Assembly: GCA_034659015.1 (NCBI GenBank)
Contig: JAYEGL010000019.1
Coordinates: 62,001 to 126,000, forward strand
Direction: 5' to 3'
Source of the DNA: Maricaulis sp034659015
GTDB lineage: Bacteria > Pseudomonadota > Alphaproteobacteria > Caulobacterales > Maricaulaceae
DNA length: 64,000 bases
This document shows positions 34,470 to 43,459 of the stretch, piece by piece. Both the position numbers and the translations under genes were made by a program. Numbering within the stretch: position 1 is the first letter of the stretch; the number at the start of each line of letters is the position of its first letter. The notes under the pieces were generated by a model. It was not told where the DNA came from. It searched no databases and saw nothing but the letters and a program-made list of their open reading frames with translations.

Positions 34470-37046
34470 TTAGATCGCCACCTCGCCGGCGGGCTCGCGC
34501 ATGTTGTAGCTGGACGCCATCACCCGGCCATAGGCGCCGCCGTTTGCGATCAGCACCACATCGCCTTCCTGGGTGTCCGGCATCAGGCGCTGGGCGCCCA
34601 GGCGGTCGGCGGTTTCGCAGATCGGGCCGACGATATCGGCGATATACGACGCCTCCGCGTCCAGCCGCGTGAGATTGACGATCTCGTGCCGGGCGCCGTA
34701 GAGGGCCGGGCGGATCAGCGAGTTCATGCCGGTATTGAGGCCGACGAAACGCGCATCCGGGGTGTGTTTGAGCTGGGTGACCCGCGCCAGCAGAACGCCG
34801 GCTTCGGCCGAGATGTAGCGTCCGGGCTCGATCCACAGCCTGTATTCCGGGTGCGCCGTCTTGAGATCGCCCAGCACGGCATCCAGCGCCGCCATGTCGA
34901 TACGGCGCACGCCGGAGGCCTCGTCGACCGACAGGCCGCCGCCCAGGTCGAGGATCTCCACGTCCGGCATGGTGCGCGCCGTCTCCACCAGGAAGAGGCC
35001 GACCCGGCGCCAGTGGTCGGGGTCGGAAATGCCCGAGCCGGAGTGTACGTGCAGCCCGTTGACGATCGCCCCGGCGCTGGCGGCGAGGCTGCGGGCCTCG
35101 TCCAGCTCGTCGGCGTGCAGGCCGAACTTGGCTTCGGGGCCCGCGGTGCGGACATGCTTGTGATGGCCTTCGGGGCGCTGGGGATTGATGCGCAGCGTGA
35201 TCTTGCGGCCCTTGAAGATCTCCGGCCAGGCGCGCAGCGGGTGCAGCCCGTCCAGGGTGACGTGCACGCCCAGCTCCAGCGCTTCGGCATATTCCGCCTT
35301 GGGCGCGAAGTTCGGCGTGAAGAGGATGCGGTCGGGATCGAGGCCCGGCACCGCCTCGCGCGCGGCGCGGACCTCGAAGATCGAGACGCACTCCACGCCC
35401 AGCCCGGCCCCGACGGCCGTGCGGATCATGTCCGGATGGCCGTTCGCCTTCATGGCATACCAGCCTCGGTCGAGATGCTTCAGGCCCGAGACGGCTTCGG
35501 CACGCGTGCGCACCGTCTCCAGATCGTAGACATAGGTGGCGCCGTCGGCGGGGCAGAGGTCGAGCAGGGCCTGGCGCTTTTCGCGCCACCAGGTGCCCGC
35601 GCCGGCCGGGGCCGCCTCGGTGAGGTTCTCGCCGATCTCCCGCCAGGAGGGACCGAAGGTCTTGTCGCGCGGTTTCGGCTGGATCAGCTGGTCGTGCAGG
35701 CGGCGGCACAGGGGCACGCCCTGATTGCCGTCGACCACGACGGTGAGGTTGAGATCGTTGGCGGCCTGGGAGACCAGGCGCACCGGATAGTGGGCGAAGG
35801 CCTCCATCGCCGGACCCAGCTGGGCCAGCAGGGCGCGTACGCCCCGGCCCACCATGGAGACGGCGGCGCAATCCTCGATCAGCTTGACCCGGGCGATGGC
35901 GGCAAGATCGTCCTCCAGCGCGCCGAGCACGTCGGGGGTGAGGCCCGGATCGTCGTCCAGCGAAACGGTGACGGAAGTTTCCGAGGTGGAGACCAGATCG
36001 ATCGACACGCCGTGACGGGCGAAGGGCGCGAAGGCCTGGGACAGGAAGCCCGAGGCGCGCCACATCCCGTCGCTTTCCAGCGTGATCAGGCGCACGCCGT
36101 GCTTAACCGACACCGCCTTCATGCGCGGCGTGTCTTCCGACGGCGTCGCCGAGATGGTGGTGCCGCTCATCTCCGGCCGGTGGGTGCACAGGATGCGCAT
36201 CTCGATGCCGGCCTGGCGGACCGGTCCGATGGCCCGCGGATGCAGGATGCCGGCGCCCATGGAGGCCAGCTCCTGGGCTTCCTCATAGGCCAGCGAGCGG
36301 ATCTGGCGGGCGGCGCCCGTCAGGCGCGGATCGGCGGAGAAAAAACCGGGCACATCGGTCCAGATCTCCAACCGCTCGGCACCCAGCTTGGCGGCAAAAT
36401 AGCTCGCCGAGGTATCCGAGCCGCCGCGGCCCAAGAGGGCCGTGTCGCCATCCTCGCGCCGGGCGATGAAGCCCTGGGTGACGATGACCGGCGGCAGGTC
36501 GGCCAGCAGGCCGGTGAGGTGTTCGTCGCGATCGCAGGCGCAGTCGCAGGCGAGATAGCCCCGCGCACCGGGCGCATGGATGGCGGCGAGGTGCTCCCGC
36601 GCATCCAGCCAGGCCGAGGCCGTGCCGTCGCGTTCCAGCCAGGCCTGGCCCAGCGTGGTCGACATCAGCTCGCCCTGGGCCATGATGCGCGCCTTCAGGC
36701 GCGGCGACACGTCGCCGGTCAGCGCCAGGCCGGCGCGCAGCCGGGTGAGCTCGTCGAAACAGGACGCCAGCAGGGTCTCGCCGTCCACGCCCAGTTCGGT
36801 CGCCAGCGCGACATGGCGCGCCTTGATGGCCTCCAGCTCCGCCTCGCCCTCGCCTGAGACGGACTTCGCCACCAGCGTGTCGAGCAGGTCGGAAATGGTC
36901 GCGACCGCCGAATGCACGACGAAGACCCGTTTGCCCTGTTCGCGCAGTTCGCCGATGCGTTTGGAGATCACACGCCAGTCCGCCAGCGATTTGACGCTGG
37001 TGCCGCCGAATTTCAGTACGACCCAGTTCTGCGTGTGATTATCCAT
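34470..37046 (-). CDS. lysAC: Bifunctional aspartate kinase / diaminopimelate decarboxylase
   Basis: Fuses the first and last enzymes of lysine synthesis. The start at ATG 37046 has GGAGCAAGG just upstream; an in-frame GTG at 37064 is less likely. The 858-residue protein has an N-terminal aspartate kinase (VVLKFGGTSVKS near residues 8-19, GRGGSDTSASYFAAKL), an ACT-type regulatory region (VSIDLVSTSETSVTVSLDD) and a C-terminal PLP barrel beginning near residue 470, with the PLP lysine at about 533 (WYAMKANGHPDM), EILDLGGGLSV and the late ANGGAYG motif. The fusion is known in a few proteobacteria (for example Xanthomonas relatives). Feedback control by lysine is likely but not shown. Confidence 0.93.
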   Translation of the reverse strand: MDNHTQNWVVLKFGGTSVKSLADWRVISKRIGELREQGKRVFVVHSAVATISDLLDTLVAKSVSGEGEAELEAIKARHVALATELGVDGETLLASCFDELTRLRAGLALTGDVSPRLKARIMAQGELMSTTLGQAWLERDGTASAWLDAREHLAAIHAPGARGYLACDCACDRDEHLTGLLADLPPVIVTQGFIARREDGDTALLGRGGSDTSASYFAAKLGAERLEIWTDVPGFFSADPRLTGAARQIRSLAYEEAQELASMGAGILHPRAIGPVRQAGIEMRILCTHRPEMSGTTISATPSEDTPRMKAVSVKHGVRLITLESDGMWRASGFLSQAFAPFARHGVSIDLVSTSETSVTVSLDDDPGLTPDVLGALEDDLAAIARVKLIEDCAAVSMVGRGVRALLAQLGPAMEAFAHYPVRLVSQAANDLNLTVVVDGNQGVPLCRRLHDQLIQPKPRDKTFGPSWREIGENLTEAAPAGAGTWWREKRQALLDLCPADGATYVYDLETVRTRAEAVSGLKHLDRGWYAMKANGHPDMIRTAVGAGLGVECVSIFEVRAAREAVPGLDPDRILFTPNFAPKAEYAEALELGVHVTLDGLHPLRAWPEIFKGRKITLRINPQRPEGHHKHVRTAGPEAKFGLHADELDEARSLAASAGAIVNGLHVHSGSGISDPDHWRRVGLFLVETARTMPDVEILDLGGGLSVDEASGVRRIDMAALDAVLGDLKTAHPEYRLWIEPGRYISAEAGVLLARVTQLKHTPDARFVGLNTGMNSLIRPALYGARHEIVNLTRLDAEASYIADIVGPICETADRLGAQRLMPDTQEGDVVLIANGGAYGRVMASSYNMREPAGEVAI

Positions 37047-37200
37047 GACCTTGCTCCATTTCACGCCCGGACCGGCCTTCAGTCTCCTTGGTGAGCGCGG
37101 GATCCGGGAGCGGGGTGCATACAGGCCCTGTTGCGCTGCAACAACAGATAATTGCGCAAACCGGCCCCGCGCGGCGTGCGCAGCGCACTTTCCGTGCCGT

Positions 37201-38016
37201 CTAGTCGCGGAAAACGGGGGCGCGCTTTTCCAGGTTGGCCATCACGGCTTCGACCTGGTTCGGCCCGCCCATGACGCTGTCCTGGAGCCGGGATTCCGCG
37301 GCCAGGATCTCGCCGGCGCTGCCGTCGTCGAGCGTGTTGAGGAGTGTCTTGCTGGCGCGGATGGCCGAGGGGCTGCGACCCGCGATCTGTGCGGCGATCT
37401 CCAGTGCACGCGCCCTGGGATCGGGATGGATATCGGTGACCAGGCCGGCCGACCTGGCCTGGCTGCCATCGATCCGTTCGGCGGTATAGGTCAGCTGGCG
37501 CAGCACGTCGTCGCGTACCAGACGCCGCGCGAGCGCGCAGCCGGACATGTCCGGCACAAGGCCCCACTGGGTTTCGGCGATGGCGATCTTGGCGTCCGGC
37601 GCGGCGATGCGGATATCCGCGCCCAGCGCGATCTGCAGCCCGCCGCCCAGCGCACCGCCCTGGATCGCCGCGATCACCGGCACCGGGGCTTCGTGCCAGG
37701 CATAGCCGGCATATTGCGGTTTGTTGCACAGGCCGTGCGTGCGCGGCTCCAGTGATGTCGCAGCCTTGACGTTATCGCCCGCCATGGCCGCGAAACTGTC
37801 GAAATCCAGCCCGGCGCAGAACATCCGGCCGCGTCCGGACAGCACCGCGACCCGGGCCTCCTTCTGGTCGCCCAGCCAGTCCGCCGCCTCGATCAGCGCG
37901 TCGAACATGGCCGGATCGAGGGCGTTGAGCTTGTCCTCGCGGATCATCTCGACCTGGGCGATATGATCGCTCAGCGAAACCGCGACGCGGTCGTGGAAAG
38001 TCTCAATCTGCGTCAT
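37201..38016 (-). CDS. Enoyl-CoA hydratase/isomerase family protein
   Basis: Crotonase-fold enzyme of 271 residues acting on acyl-CoA substrates. The oxyanion-hole motifs are visible: AVLSGRGRMFCAGLDFDSF and AAIQGGALGGGLQIALGADIRIA. The second catalytic Glu region reads IAETQWGLVPDMSG, with Glu and Pro-Asp in the usual area. The exact reaction cannot be set from sequence. It is a single gene 155 bases upstream of lysAC in the same direction. Confidence 0.88.
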   Translation of the reverse strand: MTQIETFHDRVAVSLSDHIAQVEMIREDKLNALDPAMFDALIEAADWLGDQKEARVAVLSGRGRMFCAGLDFDSFAAMAGDNVKAATSLEPRTHGLCNKPQYAGYAWHEAPVPVIAAIQGGALGGGLQIALGADIRIAAPDAKIAIAETQWGLVPDMSGCALARRLVRDDVLRQLTYTAERIDGSQARSAGLVTDIHPDPRARALEIAAQIAGRSPSAIRASKTLLNTLDDGSAGEILAAESRLQDSVMGGPNQVEAVMANLEKRAPVFRD

Positions 38017-38090
38017 GGCGCCATCCTTCCTGTCAGGCGCCCGTGCTTACTGCTTCCGGCGGCATCCGCCAATGGCCGGCAGGCGCGGCC

Positions 38091-38957
38091 TCACCGGGTG
38101 TGAACGACGACGGGCCGGCCGGACGAGGCGCCGATGATAACGGGCCAGCTCAGCCCGCTCATCACGCTGCGGCAGGGCGCGTCGGCGTGGCAGGCCGCGG
38201 CGAAGTCAGGTGAGGTCTCCATGGTTTCGGCCGTGAGGTCCGGCATGCCGAGATGGGCGGAAAGCCGCTCGGGCACATCGATGCCATAGCGGTCGCGGAT
38301 CTCCTGGACGGCCTCGGCGACCGTCCCGGTGTCGCGGCCGCAGGCGCCGTCGAGCACGCATTGGGCATGGAAGGCCAGCCAGTCGCCCTCAATGTGCGCG
38401 ACCTCGATATAGCGGTCGAACAGATCCGCCGGGCGGATCCGGTAATCCAGGATCTCGATGCCGTCGGGCGCCCGTCGCGCCTGCTCGCCGAAACGGAAAC
38501 TGGCGCGCTGGTCCAGGTTTGCACTGTCGGTCACCGAACGCACCGATTGCGGCAGGACGGGACGGAAGGTGGCGCACTCATTCCGGCACACCGGATAGGG
38601 ATAGATCGCCGCCAGGCTCTCCACCCACAATACGTTTCGCGGCGACCCGAATTCGAGGGCTTCGCGCTCTTCGCTGCGCAGGGACTGGTTCATCACCAGA
38701 ATGCCGGCGACGAGCGCCAGGCAGGCCATCCCGATGACCGTGGAGACCGCCGCCTGCTTCTTCAGCGTGGTGTAGACGAAGGCTGCCACGGCCAGGGCCA
38801 GGCCCACGACCAGATACCAGCTGCCGGACGTCGCGACATTCCAGACCGCGCCGAGGAAGGCGAAGGGCAGATAGATGAAGATGAAGAAGAGGATGAAGAT
38901 CCGGATCAGGCTCAGGATCGTGTCGCTGATGTCCTTGAAGCTGAAGACCAGAAACAT
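38091..38957 (-). CDS. Hypothetical membrane protein
   Basis: A 288-residue protein with three N-terminal hydrophobic segments (about residues 12-38, 46-65 and 72-90; for example IRIFILFFIFIYLPFAFLGAVW) and a soluble C-terminal domain with six cysteines (CRNECATF, CVLDGACG, CHADAPC) that could form disulfides if periplasmic. The frame stays open far upstream, but that extension is antisense to amn and is not coding, so the start is placed at 38957. Family and function are not recognised. Confidence 0.7.
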   Translation of the reverse strand: MFLVFSFKDISDTILSLIRIFILFFIFIYLPFAFLGAVWNVATSGSWYLVVGLALAVAAFVYTTLKKQAAVSTVIGMACLALVAGILVMNQSLRSEEREALEFGSPRNVLWVESLAAIYPYPVCRNECATFRPVLPQSVRSVTDSANLDQRASFRFGEQARRAPDGIEILDYRIRPADLFDRYIEVAHIEGDWLAFHAQCVLDGACGRDTGTVAEAVQEIRDRYGIDVPERLSAHLGMPDLTAETMETSPDFAAACHADAPCRSVMSGLSWPVIIGASSGRPVVVHTR

Positions 38958-39116
38958 GTGCGCCCCCGCAAACTGTTGGCGTGCAGGTTGAAACGGGATT
39001 GTTGAACGCTTCGTGAATGGGTTCGCGCCGCAGGCGAACGGCCGGCCGGGCCTTCGTGCGCCGCTGTCGCGGATATTTCGTGACGAGGGAGATTTACCCT
39101 CCGGGCGAAATGGGGC

Positions 39117-40592
39117 ATGAGACCGCCGATGACAGTCTTTACGGTTGCGAACAGCCCCGAGGAAGCGGTGGAGCAGCTCGATGCGCTCTATCAGGCTTCC
39201 GTTGAACGTCTCCAGACAGCCCTGAAATCCTTCCTGGACGGCGGCAAGCCGCCGTCGGAAGCGGACCGCAAGTCCGGAGCCTTCGTCTATCCCGAATTGC
39301 GGGTGACCTATCTGCCGGACGGGCCGCCACCGCCGGTCAGCCGGGCCTTCGGCAAGTTCACCGATACCGGTGTCTATGCCTCGACGATCACCCATCCCGC
39401 GCTTTACCGGCAATACCTGATCGAACAGCTCTCCCTGCTGTCCGAGCAGTACGAGATCACGATCGAGACCGGGCCGTCGCAGACGGAGATCCCCTTCTCC
39501 TACGTGCTCGACGGGGCCGACGATCTCGACATGAATGCGGCCAGTCCGGCCGAACTGGTGCGGCATTTCCCCTATGCCGACCTGTCCAGGGTGGACGACG
39601 AACTGCCCAACGGGCTGAGGCCCTCCGTGCCCGGCGAGGTGAAACCGCTTTCGCTGTTCGAGGCGCCGCGGGTGGACTATTCGCTGCAGCGGCTGCGCCA
39701 CTATACCGGCACGCCCTACGAGGATACGCAGCAATTCATCCTCTTCACCAACTACCACCGCTATGTCGATGCCTTCACGGCCTGGGCGATCCGCCAGCTG
39801 AAGGAAGACAATCACTACGAGGCCTTCTCCGCCGCCGGCAATGTGCGCGTCGATGCGGACACGCCCAATGCGCATGCGCTGGTGGAGGGGGCGCCCTGGC
39901 GGCGTTTCCAGATGCCGGCCTATCACCTCATCGCGCCGGGCGGCCGGGGGATCACCCTGGTGAATATCGGTGTCGGCCCGTCGAACGCGAAGACCATCAC
40001 CGACCATCTCGCCGTGCTGCGTCCGCAATGCTGGCTGATGATCGGCCATTGCGGCGGCCTCAGGCATTCCCAGCGCCTGGGCGATTATGTGCTGGCCCAT
40101 GCCTATCTGCGCTATGACGCGGTGCTGGACGAGGACCTGCCGCTGGAAGTGCCGGTCCCGCCGATCGCGGAAATCCAGATCGCGCTGGAAGAGGCGGTCG
40201 CCAGTGTCAGCGGGGACAGCGGCGACGCGCTCAAGGCGCGGCTGCGCACCGGCACCGTGGCGACCTATGCCGACCGGAACTGGGAGCTGCGCTATACCGC
40301 CCAGGCGCGCCGCATCAACCAGTCGCGCGCCATCGCCGTGGACATGGAATCGGCCACCATCGCCGCCAACGGCCTGCGCCTGCGCGTGCCCTACGGCACG
40401 CTGCTCTGCGTCTCCGACAAGCCGTTGCACGGCGAGCTGAAACTGCCCGGCGCGGCCAATCTCTTCTACCAGCGCTCGGTCTCCGAACACCTGGCGGCCG
40501 GTCTGGAAACGATCGAGATCCTCAAGCGCGACGAGGGCGCCGCCCTGCATTCGCGCAAGCTGCGCAGTTTCGACGAGCCGCCCTTCCGGTGA
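39117..40592 (+). CDS. amn: AMP nucleosidase
   Basis: Cleaves AMP to adenine and ribose 5-phosphate in purine salvage. The 491-residue protein fits the family length (about 480-490). The N-terminal domain includes FGKFTDTGVYASTITHPALYRQYL; the C-terminal nucleoside-phosphorylase-like domain includes LVNIGVGPSNAKTITDHLAVLRP, MIGHCGGLRHSQRLGDYVLAHAYLR and AVDMESATIAANG..PYGTLLCVSDKPLHGE. Starts at 39117 and 39129 are both possible; neither has a clear ribosome site. It is divergent from the membrane protein at 38091-38957. Confidence 0.93.
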   Translation: MRPPMTVFTVANSPEEAVEQLDALYQASVERLQTALKSFLDGGKPPSEADRKSGAFVYPELRVTYLPDGPPPPVSRAFGKFTDTGVYASTITHPALYRQYLIEQLSLLSEQYEITIETGPSQTEIPFSYVLDGADDLDMNAASPAELVRHFPYADLSRVDDELPNGLRPSVPGEVKPLSLFEAPRVDYSLQRLRHYTGTPYEDTQQFILFTNYHRYVDAFTAWAIRQLKEDNHYEAFSAAGNVRVDADTPNAHALVEGAPWRRFQMPAYHLIAPGGRGITLVNIGVGPSNAKTITDHLAVLRPQCWLMIGHCGGLRHSQRLGDYVLAHAYLRYDAVLDEDLPLEVPVPPIAEIQIALEEAVASVSGDSGDALKARLRTGTVATYADRNWELRYTAQARRINQSRAIAVDMESATIAANGLRLRVPYGTLLCVSDKPLHGELKLPGAANLFYQRSVSEHLAAGLETIEILKRDEGAALHSRKLRSFDEPPFR

Positions 40593-40597
40593 GGAGA

Positions 40598-40677
40598 GGG
40601 ACATGTACCTGCGGTACGTGTCCCGGTAAAAGAGACGGGGGTGAAGACGGGGACACGTACCCAAGGTACATGTCCCC
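40598..40677. repeat. Paired REP-like hairpins forming a larger dyad
   Basis: Two hairpins, GGGACATGTACC/GGTACGTGTCCC (40598-40624) and GGGGACACGTACC/GGTACATGTCCCC (40649-40677), each have one G-U pair. They are inverted copies of each other, so the whole 80 bases form a dyad, like a bacterial interspersed mosaic element. They share GGGGACA/TGTCCCC ends with the palindrome at 32900-32938. The element lies right after the amn stop and may end its transcript. Confidence 0.8.
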
Positions 40678-40698
40678 AGGTTTGCGAGGGGGCGCTCC

Positions 40699-41325
40699 AT
40701 GTCGAAGACTTCGTCCGCCAGGGCCTGGCTGGGCCGTGCCGTCATCGAGGGCGCGCTGATCGTGTTCGCGGTCGTGCTGGGTTTCATCGTCAACGAGTGG
40801 CGCGAGGACGTCTCCGACCGGCATGCGGCTGAGGCGGCCATGACCCGCGTCGTCGCCGAGATCGAGGCCAATATCGCCCAGCTGGAAGCGGTGGTGGACT
40901 ATCACGAAGCCGTGGTCGAACGGATCGACGAACGCCTGGCCGAGATCGAGGCGACCGGGGAAGCGGTGCTCGGCATCCCCTTCGACGAATACCCGGAACT
41001 GCTGCCGCGCGGGGTGAACGCGCCGGGCCTGTCCGACTTCGCCTGGGCGCACGCCCAGGAGCACGGACGGCTGGACGTGCTGCCCTACGATCTCGTCGCG
41101 GCGACGGCGCAGGCCTATCGCATGCAGGCCAGCGGCGTTGAGTCGACCTGGCGGCAGATCGTCGAGCTTCTGTTCGCCGGCCCGCAGGTCATGCGCGAAC
41201 AGGACATCGAGGCCAGCCTGCGCTTCACGCAGATCGGATTCACCGAACTGGCCTCCCAGGAGCGCTTCCTGATCCGGAACTACCGGCGAGTCCTGGAGGA
41301 GCTCCGCGAGAGCGGGCTGGGTTAG
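40699..41325 (+). CDS. Hypothetical single-helix membrane protein with coiled coil
   Basis: A 208-residue protein with one N-terminal membrane helix (about residues 12-32, LGRAVIEGALIVFAVVLGFIVNEW) followed by a long charged, helix-rich region (EAAMTRVVAEIEANIAQLEAVVDYHEAVVERIDERLAEIEA) and a C-terminal helical region. The protein resembles the many small N-terminal-anchor proteins of marine alphaproteobacteria, with no assigned function. GAGGG lies upstream of the ATG. It lies between the paired hairpins and the phosphatase gene. Confidence 0.72.
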   Translation: MSKTSSARAWLGRAVIEGALIVFAVVLGFIVNEWREDVSDRHAAEAAMTRVVAEIEANIAQLEAVVDYHEAVVERIDERLAEIEATGEAVLGIPFDEYPELLPRGVNAPGLSDFAWAHAQEHGRLDVLPYDLVAATAQAYRMQASGVESTWRQIVELLFAGPQVMREQDIEASLRFTQIGFTELASQERFLIRNYRRVLEELRESGLG

Positions 41326-41394
41326 GGCGGCGCAGCCCCCGAGGCGCGCGCGCCGGGTCTTGCCGCGGCGCAGCGGATTGCGTACCTCAAGGGC

Positions 41395-42165
41395 ATGACA
41401 CGGATTACACCGCTCGAAGGCGTCCATAATTTCCGCCACTTCCACGACTATGACGCGGTCGATGGCCGCCGCGTGCGCGACGGCCTGTTCCGCTCCGGCC
41501 ATCACAGCCGGGCCACGCCCGCCGATCTAGACGCCATGCGCAAGCTGGGCATCAAGGTGGTCGCCGATCTGCGCAAGCCGCGCGAGCGCACCAACGAGCC
41601 CTCGATGTGGCCGGACGACATGGCCGTGCGGGTGATCGCCTCGGATCTGGGCGACAGCGGCGAGCCGCCGCATCTGGCCTTTCTGCGCAAGGGTGTGCAC
41701 ACGCCCGAAGCGGTGCGCGACTACATGCTCTCCGCCTATCGCCGCATCCCCATGGAAGAGGGCAATCAGGAGGTCTATCGCGAGGGCTACAAGGCGCTGG
41801 CCTCGGGCGAGGCCGATGACGGTTTTCTGGTGCATTGCGCCGCCGGCAAGGACCGGACGGGGATTTTCTGCGCCCTGATCCTGGACGAGCTGGGCGTCGA
41901 TCGCGACACGGTGATGGAGGACTATCTGCTGACCAATGAGGCGGTGGATTTCGACGCGCTCATCCCGCGCATCCGCGAACGCTCGATGGAACAGTACGGC
42001 AAGGCCATGTCGCCGGCGATGATGCAGATTTTCCTGGGGGTCGATGCGGACTATCTCGCCGAGGCTTTCCGGACCATGGGCGATACGTCGCGCTATATCA
42101 CCGAACAGCTCGGTATCGGCGAGGCCGAGCGCCAGGCCCTGCGCGACCGCTGGCTGACTTCCTGA
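41395..42165 (+). CDS. Tyrosine/serine protein phosphatase, Y_phosphatase3 type
   Basis: A 256-residue cytoplasmic phosphatase with the active-site P-loop HCAAGKDRTG; the catalytic cysteine is Cys148. The N-terminal NFRHFHDYDAVDGRRVRDGLFRSGHHSRATPAD and VVADLRKPRERTNEP regions are typical of this atypical dual-specificity/lipid phosphatase group. Substrates may be phosphotyrosine proteins or phosphoinositide-like lipids; this is not resolved. It precedes pabB by 19 bases and may be co-transcribed. Confidence 0.9.
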   Translation: MTRITPLEGVHNFRHFHDYDAVDGRRVRDGLFRSGHHSRATPADLDAMRKLGIKVVADLRKPRERTNEPSMWPDDMAVRVIASDLGDSGEPPHLAFLRKGVHTPEAVRDYMLSAYRRIPMEEGNQEVYREGYKALASGEADDGFLVHCAAGKDRTGIFCALILDELGVDRDTVMEDYLLTNEAVDFDALIPRIRERSMEQYGKAMSPAMMQIFLGVDADYLAEAFRTMGDTSRYITEQLGIGEAERQALRDRWLTS

Positions 42166-42184
42166 CCCGGAACGGGCGTCCGAC

Positions 42185-43459
42185 ATGACCGGCCATTCCA
42201 TCGACCTGCCCTGGCGGGATCCGCTGACGGCATTCGCGCCGCTCGCGGAGATGCCGCACGCCCTGCTGCTGCACGACGGGCGCAATGAGCGGGCGCGCAT
42301 CTTCGCCATGCCGGATGCGGTATTCGACGGCACGGGCCGGGCCGGGTTCGACGCCTTCGCGGCCTCGGTGCGGCAGACGGGCGGCATGCATGCCGGCCTT
42401 CTCGGTTACGATCTGGCGGCGGCCTTCGAGCGCCTGCCCCATCTCGATGTGCGCTGGCCGATGCTGGCCATGGCCCGCTATCCGGCCTGGGCCGAGTTCG
42501 ATCGTCCGGCCGGTCTTTGCCGGGTGCGCGGGGAGAGCGGCGAGGCGGTGCGGGAACTGGTCGCGCTTCTGTCGCGGGACATCCCGGCGCCGGATGTGCC
42601 GTCGGGCCAAGCCCGGATTTCGCCGCGCTGGAGCCGCGAGCGCTATCTGACGGCCGCCCGCCGGGCGCGGGACTATGTGCATGCCGGCGACGTCTTCCAG
42701 GTCAATCTGTCCCAGGGGTTCGATATCGAGCTGGCCGAGGGTGACGGACCCTGGCCGGTCTTCGCGCGGCTGTGCGCGGACAGTCCGGCGCCTCATGCGG
42801 CCTTTCTGCGGCTGGATGCCGACCATGTCGTGATGACCAATTCGCCGGAACGCTTCCTCGATGTGCGCGAGGGCCAGGTCGAGGCGCGGCCGATCAAGGG
42901 GACGCGCCGCCGTGCCGCCGATCCGCAGGCCGATGCGGCGCTCGCCGCCGAGCTTTCCGCCAGTGCCAAGGACCGGGCGGAAAACCTGATGATCGTCGAC
43001 CTGATGCGCAACGATCTCTCGCGCGTGTGCCGGGCGGGCAGTGTGAGCGTGCCGCGCCTGTGCGAGCTGGAAACCTATGCCAACGTCCATCACCTGGTCT
43101 CGGTGGTGGAGGGCGAACTGGACGCGGGGCGCGACGTGTTCGACCTCCTGGCGGCGAGCTTCCCGCCCGGTTCGATTACCGGCGCGCCGAAAGTGCGGGC
43201 GATGGAGATCATCTCCGAACTGGAGGGCGAACCGCGCGGCCCCTATTGCGGCGCGCTGGGCTGGATCGACGGTTCCACCGCCATGGATCTCAATGTCATG
43301 ATCCGCACCGCCGCCCTGCGCCGCGTCGACGGGGTCTGGCGGGCCAGCCTGCGTTCGGGCGGCGGCATCGTCGCCGACAGCGATCCGCAGGCGGAATACG
43401 AGGAAACGCTGACCAAGGCCTCGGCCCTGCGCCGGGCGTTCCGTGTGGAGGAGAGATGA
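42185..43459 (+). CDS. pabB: Aminodeoxychorismate synthase component I
   Basis: Adds ammonia to chorismate to make 4-amino-4-deoxychorismate for folate. The 424-residue protein has the chorismate-binding fold: GDVFQVNLSQGF, NSPERFLDVREGQVEARPIKGTRRR with the PabB-type PIKGT lysine, NLMIVDLMRNDLSRVC and FPPGSITGAPKVRAMEIISELE, then GALGWID and RTAALRRVDG. The PIKGT lysine favours PabB over TrpE. Its stop overlaps the pabC start by 3 bases. No glutaminase (PabA) gene is nearby. Confidence 0.94.
   Translation: MTGHSIDLPWRDPLTAFAPLAEMPHALLLHDGRNERARIFAMPDAVFDGTGRAGFDAFAASVRQTGGMHAGLLGYDLAAAFERLPHLDVRWPMLAMARYPAWAEFDRPAGLCRVRGESGEAVRELVALLSRDIPAPDVPSGQARISPRWSRERYLTAARRARDYVHAGDVFQVNLSQGFDIELAEGDGPWPVFARLCADSPAPHAAFLRLDADHVVMTNSPERFLDVREGQVEARPIKGTRRRAADPQADAALAAELSASAKDRAENLMIVDLMRNDLSRVCRAGSVSVPRLCELETYANVHHLVSVVEGELDAGRDVFDLLAASFPPGSITGAPKVRAMEIISELEGEPRGPYCGALGWIDGSTAMDLNVMIRTAALRRVDGVWRASLRSGGGIVADSDPQAEYEETLTKASALRRAFRVEER

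Noticed and set aside
38958..40871. Upstream extension of the minus-strand membrane protein frame
   Set aside because: The extension is antisense to amn and lacks protein-like features; only the part from 38957 downwards has membrane helices and a real start.
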